Assembly (NCBI GenBank): GCA_963835465.1
Contig: CAWIFR010000001.1
Location: 248,001-312,000, forward strand
DNA: 64,000 nt
Source of the DNA: Bog-756 sp963835465
Lineage (GTDB): Bacteria > Actinomycetota > Acidimicrobiia > Acidimicrobiales > RAAP-2
Direction of reading: 5' to 3'
Part shown: one piece after another, positions 9,687 through 18,091 of the stretch
How positions within the stretch are numbered: the first letter of the stretch is position 1
Layout: the number at the start of each line of letters is the position of its first letter
Made by a program: the position numbers and the translations under genes
Notes under the pieces: generated by a model
What the model saw: only the letters and a program-made list of their open reading frames with translations
The model's database searches: none
What the model was told of the DNA's origin: nothing

Positions 9687-10550
9687 ATGACCCCCTCCCC
9701 GGACACCTCCATCGCCAGCTTCGCCTCCGACGTCCTGTCCATCGAGCGGGACGGCCCGGTGGCCAGCTTGTGGCTGGACCGTCCCGAGAAGCGCAACGCC
9801 ATGGGACCCGACTTCTGGACCGACCTGCCCAGGGCCATGGCCACCATCGGGGCCGACCCCGAGGTGCGGGTCGTGGTGGTGGCCGCCCGGGGACCTCACT
9901 TCTCGGTCGGCCTGGACCTCGTGGCCATGTCCGGTCTCGCCGGGGGGCCCGGATCCGGCAACGGCAGCCCGGTGTCGATGGCGGCCCGAGCCCGGTCGGC
10001 CCGGGCGGAGATCCTCCGCCTGCAGGCTGCCATCACCGCCGTGGCCGACTGCCCCCTTCCGGTGATCGCCGCCGTCCACGGCTACTGCATCGGGGGTGGG
10101 GTCGACCTCATCGCCGCCTGCGACATCCGGCTGGCCAGTGCCGACGCTGTCTTCTCGGTACGCGAGGCCAAGGTGGCCATCGTGGCCGACTTGGGCAGTC
10201 TCCAGCGCCTGCCGGCCATCATCGGACAGGGTCATGTGGCCGAGCTGGCCTATACCGGGAAGGACATCACCGCGGCCCGGGCCGAGTCGATCGGGCTCAT
10301 CAACCAGGTCAGCCCCGACGCTGCATCCGTGCTGGATGCCGCCCGGGGCCTGGCCGCGGAGATCGCAGCCAACTCCCCACTGGCCGTGCAGGGGACCAAG
10401 GCGGTGCTCGTGGCCAGTGCCGACAAGTCGGTGGCCGACGGACTCGACTACGTGGCCACGTGGAACGCCGGGTTTCTGGCCTCGGACGACCTGGTGGAGG
10501 CCATGACCGCATTCATGGAGCGGCGCCCGGCCAACTTCACCGGGAGGTAA
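9687..10550 (+). CDS. ECH1-like crotonase (dienoyl-CoA isomerase type)
   Basis: 287 residues from the ATG at 9687; the open frame upstream has no crotonase homology. Crotonase landmarks are the oxyanion-hole segments GPHFSVGLDL and HGYCIGGGVDLIAACDIRLA. The motif VREAKVAIVADLGSLQRLP has both acidic residues of the delta3,5-delta2,4-dienoyl-CoA isomerase (ECH1) subgroup, so isomerisation of dienoyl-CoAs during unsaturated fatty acid breakdown is more likely than plain hydration. It stands alone on the plus strand between sufD and the sufB pair on the minus strand, interrupting what is usually one suf operon. Confidence 0.85.
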   Translation: MTPSPDTSIASFASDVLSIERDGPVASLWLDRPEKRNAMGPDFWTDLPRAMATIGADPEVRVVVVAARGPHFSVGLDLVAMSGLAGGPGSGNGSPVSMAARARSARAEILRLQAAITAVADCPLPVIAAVHGYCIGGGVDLIAACDIRLASADAVFSVREAKVAIVADLGSLQRLPAIIGQGHVAELAYTGKDITAARAESIGLINQVSPDAASVLDAARGLAAEIAANSPLAVQGTKAVLVASADKSVADGLDYVATWNAGFLASDDLVEAMTAFMERRPANFTGR

Positions 10551-10612
10551 ATCGTCACCGACGCCAGACGCTCACGCCTCGGGCGGGCCGGCAGTGGACG
10601 GCACGTCCCGGC

Positions 10613-10958
10613 TCAGCGGCGCCGGCGCCACCATCGGTGGTCCCGGCGTTCGTTGCGCTCGTCCTCCTTGCGCACCTCGGCCAGGATGTCCGGTCCCACC
10701 GCGTTGATGATGTCCTCGGCCTGGTCCAACAGGGCGGCAGCCTCCTCCCCGGGGACATCGGGCATCGGCTTCGAGCGCCGGCTCGACCAGTGAGCCGTGG
10801 GCCCAGCCGACGTCGGCCAGTCGGGGTGCGAAGGAGGAGCAGTTGGCCGGGCATCTCCATGGGGCTTCGGGGGCCAGATCAAGGATGCAGAACCGTGCCA
10901 CCTCGCCCGAGTCGTAGGTCCGGCTCTGAAAGTGCTTGCACTCTTCCCTCATCGGCAT
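10613..10958 (-). CDS. Small four-cysteine protein downstream of sufB, one frameshift
   Basis: About 114 residues once one frameshift near 10770-10800 is bridged. The N-terminal half carries four Cys (MREECKHF, RFCILDLAPE, RCPANC) and the C-terminal half reads GEEAAALLDQAEDIINAVGP and ends in a basic Arg-rich tail. I recognise the pattern as a small conserved actinobacterial protein of unknown function. The Cys set could bind zinc or an Fe-S cluster; this is inference. The start is placed at 10958 (two in-frame ATGs, 10958 and 10952). It lies about 100 nt behind sufB on the same strand. Confidence 0.6.
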
Positions 10959-11055
10959 GGGACCATTCTGCCTTTCCCCTCGTGCGGATGTGGCGCACCT
11001 TCCCCGGGACACGCCGTCGGCGGACTGAGCCGGCGCGTCCGGTCCTACCGCCGCA

Positions 11056-12456
11056 TCAGCCTACGGAGCCCTCCATCTGCAGCTCGATCAACCGGCTCCA
11101 CTCGACGGCGTACTCCATGGGCAAGGTCCGGGTGATGGGCTCGATGAAGCCGTTGACGATCATGCCCATGGCCTGTGTCTCGGACAGTCCCCGGCTCATG
11201 AGGTAGAAGAGCTGGTCGTCGCCGACCTTGGAGACGGTGGCCTCGTGACCGATGCGGGCGTCCCGCTCGGCCACTTCCATGTACGGCTTGGTCTCGGAGA
11301 CAGCGGTGTCGTCGAGGAGCAGGGCGTCGCACCGCACGAAGCTCTTGGCGTGCTTGGCCCCCTCGTCCACATGGACCAGCCCCCGGTAGGTGGTGATGCC
11401 GGCATCCTTGGAGATGGACTTGGACACGATGGTCGACGTGGTCTCGGGGGCGGCGTGGATCATCTTGGCCCCGGCGTCCTGGTGCTGGCCGGCGCCGGCA
11501 TAGGCCACCGAGAGCACCTCTCCAGAGGCCTTGGGGCCCATGAGGTAGACGCTCGGGTACTTCATGGTGAGCCGGGAGCCGATGTTGCCGTCGATCCACT
11601 CCACGTGGGCCTCGGCCTCGGCCCGGGCCCGCTTGGTCACCAGGTTGTAGACGTTGTTGGACCAGTTCTGGATGGTGGTGTACGTGATCCGCGATCCCTC
11701 GAGGGCCACCAGCTCGACAACTGCCGAGTGCAGAGAGTCGCTGGTGTACACCGGGGCCGAGCACCCTTCGATGTAGTGCACCTGCGAACCGACGTCGGCG
11801 ATGATGAGGGTTCGTTCGAACTGGCCCATGTTCTCGGCATTGATCCGGAAGTAGGCCTGCAGCGGCTGATCCACGATCACATTGGGCGGCACATAGATGA
11901 ACGAGCCACCCGACCAGACCGCCGAGTTGAGGGCGGCGAACTTGTTGTCATTGGGAGGGATGATGGTCCCGAAATACTTGCGCACCAGGTCGGGGTACTC
12001 GCGCACCGCGGTGTCCATGTCGCAGAAGATGATCCCCAGCGCCTCGAGGTCCTCGCGGTTGCGGTGGAAGACCACCTCGGACTCATACTGCGCCGTCACC
12101 CCGGCGAGGTACTTGCGTTCGGCCTCGGGGATGCCCAGCTTCTCGTAGGTGTTCTTGATGGCGTCGGGGAGGTCGTTCCAGTCCTCCACCTGTCCCGATG
12201 TGGGCTTGATGTAGTAGTAGATGTCGTCGAAATCCAGATCCGGCATGTTGACGGCGAACCACTCGGCCATCGGGCGCTTCTCGAATCGCTGGAGGGCGCG
12301 CAACCGGAAGTCGCGCATCCACTCCGGCTCCTTCTTCATGGCCGACATCTCGCGGACGATGGACTCGTTCAAGCCCTTCTTGGGCTTGAAGACATAGTCC
12401 TCTTCGTCGGACCAGCCCAGCTTGTACTTTCCGAGGTCGAGATCGGTGGTCGTCAT
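11056..12456 (-). CDS. sufB: SufB Fe-S assembly scaffold subunit
   Basis: 466 residues, the usual SufB length. The ATG at 12456 is preceded by CAGGAG at good spacing; the open frame upstream to 12708 has no SufB homology. Conserved blocks include KGLNESIVREMSAMKKEPEW, YYYIKPTSGQVEDW, IPPNDNKFAALNSAVWSGGS, YIEGCSAP and RCDALLLDD with RIGHEATVSKV near the C-terminus. SufB is the scaffold on which the nascent cluster is assembled with SufC and SufD. It shares a 124 nt divergent promoter region with the oligopeptidase gene. The rest of the suf set resumes only after the crotonase gene. Confidence 0.95.
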   Translation of the reverse strand: MTTTDLDLGKYKLGWSDEEDYVFKPKKGLNESIVREMSAMKKEPEWMRDFRLRALQRFEKRPMAEWFAVNMPDLDFDDIYYYIKPTSGQVEDWNDLPDAIKNTYEKLGIPEAERKYLAGVTAQYESEVVFHRNREDLEALGIIFCDMDTAVREYPDLVRKYFGTIIPPNDNKFAALNSAVWSGGSFIYVPPNVIVDQPLQAYFRINAENMGQFERTLIIADVGSQVHYIEGCSAPVYTSDSLHSAVVELVALEGSRITYTTIQNWSNNVYNLVTKRARAEAEAHVEWIDGNIGSRLTMKYPSVYLMGPKASGEVLSVAYAGAGQHQDAGAKMIHAAPETTSTIVSKSISKDAGITTYRGLVHVDEGAKHAKSFVRCDALLLDDTAVSETKPYMEVAERDARIGHEATVSKVGDDQLFYLMSRGLSETQAMGMIVNGFIEPITRTLPMEYAVEWSRLIELQMEGSVG

Positions 12457-12580
12457 GTGGGCTCCTGGAATGCGATCCGGTCGAGCGGCGTGATTTCTCC
12501 TATACAGATAGTAACAACCCTGGCGCCCCGGTAGAACGGGTGGGGCCGTGATCCACGGAAAGTCGTGCCATCCTGGTCCT

Positions 12581-14779
12581 ATGGCACCCAGATCGACCCC
12601 GGACCCCGACGCGTCGGCCCTGCGGCCCCCGAGCCCGCCACGGCGTCCCGAGCGGCTCGAGGCCCACGGGGATGTGCGCATCGACGACTGGTACTGGCTG
12701 CGGGACAAGGACGATCCGGCGGTGATCCGCCACCTCGAGGCCGAGAACGCCTATACGGAGGCCGCCACCGCCGCCACCGCCCCGCTTCGCCGGGATCTGT
12801 TCGACGAGATGGTGGCCCGCATCGAGGAGACCGACCTGTCCGTGCCGGTCAAGAAGGGGCCCTGGCTCTACTACGGCCGTACGGTCGAGGGCAGCAACTA
12901 CGGCATCCACTGCCGGCGGCCGGCCCCGCCCGACGGAGGATCCGGGACGGGAGACGGTTCGGGTGCCAGCGGGGGTGTTCCGGCGGGCGAGGTGATCCTC
13001 CTGGACGAGAACCAGCTGGCCGAGGGCCACGAGTACTTCGCCGTGGGCAACCTCGAGATCAGTCCGGACCACCGCTGGCTGGCCTACTCCACCGACACCA
13101 GCGGTGGCGAGCGCTACACCATGCGCTTCATCGACCTGGCCGAGGACCAGGCATCGCCCGAGGCGCTGGAGGACACCTCGTACGGCATGGCCTGGTCCAA
13201 CGACAACGCCACCGTCTTCTACGTGCGGGTCGACGAGGCCATGCGCCCCTACCAGCTGTGGCGCCACCGGGTCGGCACCGAGCAGTCCGGTGACATCCTG
13301 GTCTACGAGGAGGAGGACGAGCGCTTCTACATCGGGGTGGGCCGAACCAAGGACGATCGGTACGTGCTCCTCGGCATGGACTCCAAGGTCACCTCCGAGT
13401 ACCGGGCCCTGTCGGCGGACGATCCCGAGGGTGAGTTCGTGGTTGTCGAACCGCGGCGGCAGGGCGTCGAGTACAGCGTCGACCACGACCGCGGGAACCC
13501 GGCGGCGGGCCGGGCCAGCCGATTCCTGATTGTGACCAACGACGGCGCCGAGGACTTCCGGCTCATGGAGGCGCCCGACGAGTCACCGGGACGGGCGTCC
13601 TGGCGCGAGGTCATCCCCGCCCGGACCGGGGTCAGGCTCGACACGGTCGACCCCTTCGCCGACCACCTGGTCGTCTACGAGCGGGAGGGCGGGGAGACCC
13701 GGGCCCGGGTCGTGGATCTCGTCTCGGGGGCCTCGACCCCGGTGGACCGTCCCGAGTCGCCCTCGACCATCTGGGGTGGGGCCAATCCTGAGTACGAGTC
13801 GACCTCCCTGCGCTACGAGTACACCTCGCTCGTAACGCCGCGCTCGGTCTACGACCTCGATCTCGGCAATGGCCGGTCCACCCTCCGGAAGCGCCAGCCG
13901 GTCCTCGGCGACTTCGACCCGGCCCGCTACCGGACCGAGCGCCGTTGGGCGGTGGCCGGGGACGGTACCCGGGTGCCCCTGTCGCTGGTCTACCGGCCCG
14001 ACCTGGTGGGCGGACAGGGTGCCAACGGACCGGCACCCTGTCTTCTCTACGGTTACGGCTCCTACGAGGTGTCCATCGACCCCACCTTCTCGTCGCTCCG
14101 CCTGAGCCTGCTCGACCGCGGGTTCGTCTTCGCCATCGCCCACATCCGGGGCGGCGGCGAGATGGGCCGGTCGTGGTATGAGCACGGCAAGCTCGAGGAC
14201 AAGCACAACACCTTCACCGACTTCATCGCCTGTGCCCGGGCCCTGATCGACGAGGGGTGGACCACTCCACAACAGCTGGTGGCCCGGGGAGGCAGTGCGG
14301 GAGGCCTGTTGATGGGGGCTGTGGCCAATCTGGCCCCAGGGCTCTTTCGGGCGATCGTGGCCGAGGTGCCCTTCGTCGACTGTCTCACCACCATCCTGGA
14401 CGACACGTTGCCTCTCACCGTGCTGGAGTGGGAGGAGTGGGGCAACCCGGTGGAGGACCCGGAGATCTACGCGGTGATGAAGGCCTACTCGCCGTACGAC
14501 AACGTGCGGAGCGTGGACGACAAGGGGCGCCCGGTCCGCTATCCGGACATTCTGGCCACCGGTGGCCTATCCGATCCCCGGGTGGGGTTCTGGGAGCCGG
14601 CCAAGTGGGTGGCCAAACTTCGTGCGGCCAATCCGGAAAACCGGGTGCTGCTGAAGACCGAGCTCGGTGCCGGCCATGGGGGCCCCTCCGGTCGCTACGA
14701 CGCGTGGCGGGACGAAGCCTTCGTCTATGCCTTCATCCTCGACGCACTCGGACTCACGGAGGCGTCGTCGAGCTCGTAG
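12581..14779 (+). CDS. ptrB: Oligopeptidase B (prolyl oligopeptidase family, S9A)
   Basis: 732 residues from the ATG at 12581. The N-terminal DDWYWLRDKDDPAVIRHLEA and a seven-bladed propeller region precede an alpha/beta-hydrolase domain from about residue 450. Catalytic residues are Ser in RGGSAGGLLMGAV, Asp in TGGLSDPRVGFWEPAKWV and His in GAGHGGPSGR. The acidic segment after the Asp and the overall sequence fit oligopeptidase B, which cuts short peptides after Arg or Lys in the cytoplasm. Its 3' end overlaps the tail of the convergent gene by 26 nt. Confidence 0.92.
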   Translation: MAPRSTPDPDASALRPPSPPRRPERLEAHGDVRIDDWYWLRDKDDPAVIRHLEAENAYTEAATAATAPLRRDLFDEMVARIEETDLSVPVKKGPWLYYGRTVEGSNYGIHCRRPAPPDGGSGTGDGSGASGGVPAGEVILLDENQLAEGHEYFAVGNLEISPDHRWLAYSTDTSGGERYTMRFIDLAEDQASPEALEDTSYGMAWSNDNATVFYVRVDEAMRPYQLWRHRVGTEQSGDILVYEEEDERFYIGVGRTKDDRYVLLGMDSKVTSEYRALSADDPEGEFVVVEPRRQGVEYSVDHDRGNPAAGRASRFLIVTNDGAEDFRLMEAPDESPGRASWREVIPARTGVRLDTVDPFADHLVVYEREGGETRARVVDLVSGASTPVDRPESPSTIWGGANPEYESTSLRYEYTSLVTPRSVYDLDLGNGRSTLRKRQPVLGDFDPARYRTERRWAVAGDGTRVPLSLVYRPDLVGGQGANGPAPCLLYGYGSYEVSIDPTFSSLRLSLLDRGFVFAIAHIRGGGEMGRSWYEHGKLEDKHNTFTDFIACARALIDEGWTTPQQLVARGGSAGGLLMGAVANLAPGLFRAIVAEVPFVDCLTTILDDTLPLTVLEWEEWGNPVEDPEIYAVMKAYSPYDNVRSVDDKGRPVRYPDILATGGLSDPRVGFWEPAKWVAKLRAANPENRVLLKTELGAGHGGPSGRYDAWRDEAFVYAFILDALGLTEASSSS

Positions 14780-15827
14780 CCGACGAGGTGGAGCCCGAGG
14801 AGGTTGACCCGGACGAGGCCACGGTGGGCGTCGTGGTGGGAGGGCTGGCGGCCAGGGCGGCGGCGGTCGGCTGGAAGGTGGCCACGAACGGAGCTCTGAC
14901 CGGCGTCGGGAAGACCACCGGGACCCCGTCCACGGCCAGGGTGACCGTCGGGGTCCCCAGTTGCACAGTCACCGTCCCACTGGCCTGGACCTGCTGCACC
15001 GTCCCGGCCTGGACCTCACCGGCCCACAGTGTGGATCCCGACGACGAGCCCGTCACCGACACCCAGCACGTCCCGGTACCGGTGACGGTGAGCTTGTAGT
15101 TGGAGTTGACGACCGGGTAGGTGGCGGAGGTGGAGGTGGAGGTCAGCGCCACCACCTGGGTCGGCTGCGTGGTGGGCGTCGGCTTGGCCTTGGCCTTGGT
15201 GGTGGTAGTGACGTGCCCGCTCGAGGTGGACGTCGTGGCGTGCGTGGTGGACGTCACCGAAGTCGCAGAGGTGGAGTGGTTCGGGGACGAGCGCTTGGAA
15301 CCGACATAGGCCAACACACCGAATAGCACCAGCGCTGCCACCACGATCATCACGGTGGTGGCCCGGCGGGGCCGGTGGTTCATGGAGTCGAGGGCGTGCC
15401 GCTGGGCCCGATCGGTCCGAGCCACCGGGACCCCCTCGCCCGAGAGGTCTCCGCGGAATCGGTCGCGCGGCCGCGAGTCGTCGAAGATGAGGGGGACCTC
15501 TGGATCCGGAAACTCGTCGTTGCCGCGGACCGGTACTGGTGGGACCGACCGTCCGGTACCGACCCCGGCGGGCGGCCCCGAGGCCACCCCGCCCGAGCGC
15601 CGGTAGCTTCTCGGCACCCCGACCCCGGCGTCGGCCGCCGGGGCCTGGTCCCTCCCCACGACCGTCACCGTCGATGTCCCGTTGCGATCAGCGAGGTGCT
15701 CCAGCGTCCCGAGGGCCGAGTGGTAGCTCCGCACCGAATCGATGTCGTCCCCGCTCGGTCGGCGGAACAGGACCACGATGGCCACGGCAACGGCGATGAG
15801 TGCCAGGGCGGCCAGGACGATCCACAT
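14754..15827 (-). CDS. Membrane protein with RodZ-type C-terminal (DUF4115-like) domain
   Basis: 357 residues. A first membrane helix lies at residues 1-20 and a second at about 157-177 (MIVVAALVLFGVLAYVG), with a Pro/Gly-rich linker between them. After a Thr/Ser-rich stalk comes a compact beta domain with LTVTGTGTCWVSVTG, TLWAGEVQAGT and TVQLGTPTVTLAVDG. This is the pattern of the domain at the C-terminus of RodZ. The helix-turn-helix part of RodZ is absent, so a cell-shape role is only a guess. The tail is again Ser/Thr-rich. The stop lies inside the end of the oligopeptidase gene. Confidence 0.7.
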   Translation of the reverse strand: MWIVLAALALIAVAVAIVVLFRRPSGDDIDSVRSYHSALGTLEHLADRNGTSTVTVVGRDQAPAADAGVGVPRSYRRSGGVASGPPAGVGTGRSVPPVPVRGNDEFPDPEVPLIFDDSRPRDRFRGDLSGEGVPVARTDRAQRHALDSMNHRPRRATTVMIVVAALVLFGVLAYVGSKRSSPNHSTSATSVTSTTHATTSTSSGHVTTTTKAKAKPTPTTQPTQVVALTSTSTSATYPVVNSNYKLTVTGTGTCWVSVTGSSSGSTLWAGEVQAGTVQQVQASGTVTVQLGTPTVTLAVDGVPVVFPTPVRAPFVATFQPTAAALAASPPTTTPTVASSGSTSSGSTSSATSSTTPP

Positions 15828-15965
15828 CCCGACTATTCAACCCGACGCGGCCGGCCGGCGTCAGGCGAGGCCCGAACCGACCATCGCCCGGCGATCGGAC
15901 GATCGGCTCAGAGGCGTGCGACCTCTCTACGTGGTTGTTTGATCACCTAAAGAGATGATCCCTGG

Positions 15966-16975
15966 TCAGATGGCCGTGATAGCCGTGAGCCCGCCATCGA
16001 TGGTGAGGTGGGTGCCGGTGATGAACGACGCCTCCTCGGAGAGGAGAAACCGGATCGGCCGCGCGATCTCGTCGGGCGTGGACACCCGGTGGAGGGGGGT
16101 CCGCTCTTCCAGTTGGTCGCGGAACCCCGGAAGCTCGAATGCCGGCGCCAGCATCGGGGTGGCGACCGCTCCCGGACAGACTGCGTTGACGCGAAATCCC
16201 TCCGAAGCCATCCGATGGGCAATGGAGCGCATGACGCCGAGGACACCGCCCTTCGACGCGCAGTAGGCGGTCAGGAAGATGCTGCCGAAGAGGCCCTCGA
16301 TGGACGAGATGAACACCACGGCCGAGCCCGGACCCGCCCGTCGGAAGGGATCGATGATCGCTCGGCAGATCATGACCCCGGCCCGCAGGTTGACGTCGAG
16401 GGTGGCGTCCCAGAGGTCGTCGTCGATCAGGTCCAACGGCATCGCCCCCGAGACACCGGCGGCGTGGACGAACCCTCCGAGAGACCCGAGGGCTGCCTCG
16501 GTCTCGGGAACGGCCGACTCGAACGTCGAGGTGTCAGCCACGTCGATCCGTGACCAGTGGGTCACGACGCCCAGGCGACGGCACAGCGTCGCCGTCTCCT
16601 CGGCTCCGGCCGCGTCGACGTCCCAGATGGCCACTGGGCGCCCGACCTCGGCCAGGGCCAGGGCGGTCTGCCGCCCGATGCCCGAGCCTCCCCCGGTTAC
16701 CAACACCCCGGTGCCCGGTAGGCCGAGGCGGTCGTGCGCTTGCCGGGTGATGGCAAGACGGGACGTCGCCTTCTTGGCCGCGCCTTCTTGGCCGTCGCCT
16801 TCTTGGCCGTCGCCTTCTTGGCCGTCGCCTTCTTGGCCGTCGCCTTCTTGGCCGTCGCCTTCTTGGCTGTCGCCTTCTTGGCCGTCGCGCTCGAGGTGGC
16901 TGGCGCCGTCGAGGCTCGCCCCTTGGCTGTGGTCCGCCCCGTTGCCGCGGTCGGACGGGTGGCACGAGGAGTCAT
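15966..16975 (-). CDS. SDR oxidoreductase with polycationic AKKAT-repeat N-terminus, one frameshift
   Basis: The C-terminal part is a complete short-chain dehydrogenase: nucleotide-binding TGGGSGIGR, catalytic Ser in FISSIEGLFGS and the YCASK pair. The frame upstream is open but has no good start until one missing base in repeat unit 2 (16780/16781) is restored. The frame then joins an ATG at 16975 (AAAGGC upstream) and reads a Thr/Ala/Arg-rich leader, about eight AKKAT units, and a linker TSRLAITRQAHDRLGLPGTG straight into the SDR domain. This gives about 336 residues. The basic tail resembles histone-H1-like or HupB-like tails and could bind nucleic acid or polyphosphate; that is inference. 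The SDR substrate is unknown. It is last in an operon with the RmlC-like gene. Confidence 0.72.
16765..16883 (-). repeat. 15-bp tandem repeat encoding AKKAT, 8 units
   Basis: Eight head-to-tail copies of gtcgccttcttggcc (plus-strand sense). Unit 2 (16780-16793) is 14 bp and lacks a T; unit 7 ends in t instead of c. On the coding strand each unit reads Ala-Lys-Lys-Ala-Thr. The single short unit is the frameshift that separates the leader from the SDR. Near-perfect short tandem repeats are prone both to real slippage and to assembly error. Confidence 0.93.
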
Positions 16976-17015
16976 GGCGAGGCCTTTCGGATGCCGGACA
17001 CGGTGCTCGGGACGA

Positions 17016-17567
17016 TCAGGTTCGAAGGCCGGCTCTCGGCTGCACGCCAGGATGGATCTCCGACCGCAGGGGATTGGCCTGGTCCCGAGCCGACAGGACT
17101 GGGTCAGCAAGGCCCCAGTCAGCCCCGATGGCCGGATCGTCCCAGGCCACGCCGAGCTCGTCCTCGGGGTTGTAATAGCCGTCCACCAGGTACCACAGGG
17201 TCAGGTCGGTCAGGGAAGCGAAGCCGTGGGCCACACCGGGCGGGATGAACAGGCCGCGGTCGTGGTCCCCGTCGAGGTCGAGAGTCAGCGTGGCACCGTC
17301 GGTAGGCGACCCCTGGCGGAGATCGTGCAGGACGACCCGAGCCGTTCCCCTCAGGACATACCAGTAGTCGGCCTGGTGGAGGTGGTAATGAAGCCCGACG
17401 ATGGCTCCGGCCTGCTTTTCGGACCGGTTGGCCTGCGTCATCTCCCGGCCGAGGGGGAACCAGCTGCGACGGTAGGTCTCCACGAACCGACCCCGCTCGT
17501 CGCCGTGGGCATTGGGCTCCACGACGATCACGTCGGCAATGACTTCGGACTCTTTGATGTCGGGCAC
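17016..17567 (-). CDS. dTDP-4-dehydrorhamnose 3,5-epimerase-like protein
   Basis: 183 residues, cupin fold. RmlC landmarks are DERGRFVETYRRSWFP near the start, GLHYHLHQADYWYVLRG (the catalytic-type His region), IPPGVAHGFASL and the C-terminal YNPEDELGVAWDDPAIG. RmlC epimerises dTDP-4-keto-6-deoxyglucose at C3 and C5 on the way to rhamnose. No other rml genes are near, and the neighbours are a flavin reductase and an SDR, so it may act on another nucleotide sugar. It starts 3 nt after the flavin reductase stop. Confidence 0.82.
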   Translation of the reverse strand: MPDIKESEVIADVIVVEPNAHGDERGRFVETYRRSWFPLGREMTQANRSEKQAGAIVGLHYHLHQADYWYVLRGTARVVLHDLRQGSPTDGATLTLDLDGDHDRGLFIPPGVAHGFASLTDLTLWYLVDGYYNPEDELGVAWDDPAIGADWGLADPVLSARDQANPLRSEIHPGVQPRAGLRT

Positions 17568-17570
17568 GGG

Positions 17571-18089
17571 CTACGTCCTATCTGGGCTGCTCGAAGGCTC
17601 TCCGTCTCCGGTGTGCCGGGCAAGAGTAGCGAACTTGCTCCGATAGAAGAGCAGTGGGTAGCCATCGTTGGTTCCGAGATCAAGGACCTTCCCGATGATC
17701 AGCTCATGGTCGCCGGCGTCGTGGACCAGCTCCATGTGACAGTCGACCCAGGCCAGGCTGCCCTCGATGACCGGTGCCCCGGTGACCGGGGCCGGGTGCC
17801 AGTCCACCCCTTCGAACTTGTTCCCCCCCGAGACGGCGAAGCCGCGGCACAACTCTTCTTGGTGGTCGCCCAGCACGTTCACGCAGAACTTGCCGGCCCG
17901 GGCGATCCGGGGCCAGCTGGTGGAGGTGCGGGCCGGGGCCACCGCGACAAAGGGAGGATCGAGGGAGAGCGAGATGAAGCTCTGGCAGGAGAAGCCCACC
18001 GGCAAGCCGTCCTCGATTCCCGAGACGATGGTCACCCCACTGGTGAACCGGCTCATGGCCTCCTTGAAGGTGGCGACGTCGAAGGCCAC
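17571..18089 (-). CDS. Flavin reductase (FMN-binding split-barrel) family protein
   Basis: 172 residues. The sequence from FKEAMSRFTSGVTIVSG through GFSCQSFISLSLDPPFVAVA and FCVNVLGDHQEELCRGF is the standard flavin-reductase-like split barrel that binds FMN. Members supply reduced flavin to a partner monooxygenase or reduce flavin with NAD(P)H. No partner oxygenase is in this operon. It begins 2 nt after the metallohydrolase stop, so the two are surely cotranscribed. Confidence 0.88.
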   Translation of the reverse strand: MAFDVATFKEAMSRFTSGVTIVSGIEDGLPVGFSCQSFISLSLDPPFVAVAPARTSTSWPRIARAGKFCVNVLGDHQEELCRGFAVSGGNKFEGVDWHPAPVTGAPVIEGSLAWVDCHMELVHDAGDHELIIGKVLDLGTNDGYPLLFYRSKFATLARHTGDGEPSSSPDRT

Positions 18090-18091
18090 CG

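Noticed and set aside
16765..16883. Possible CRISPR or non-coding minisatellite
   Set aside because: Units are contiguous with no spacers and encode AKKAT in a frame that joins a real protein, so this is a coding repeat.
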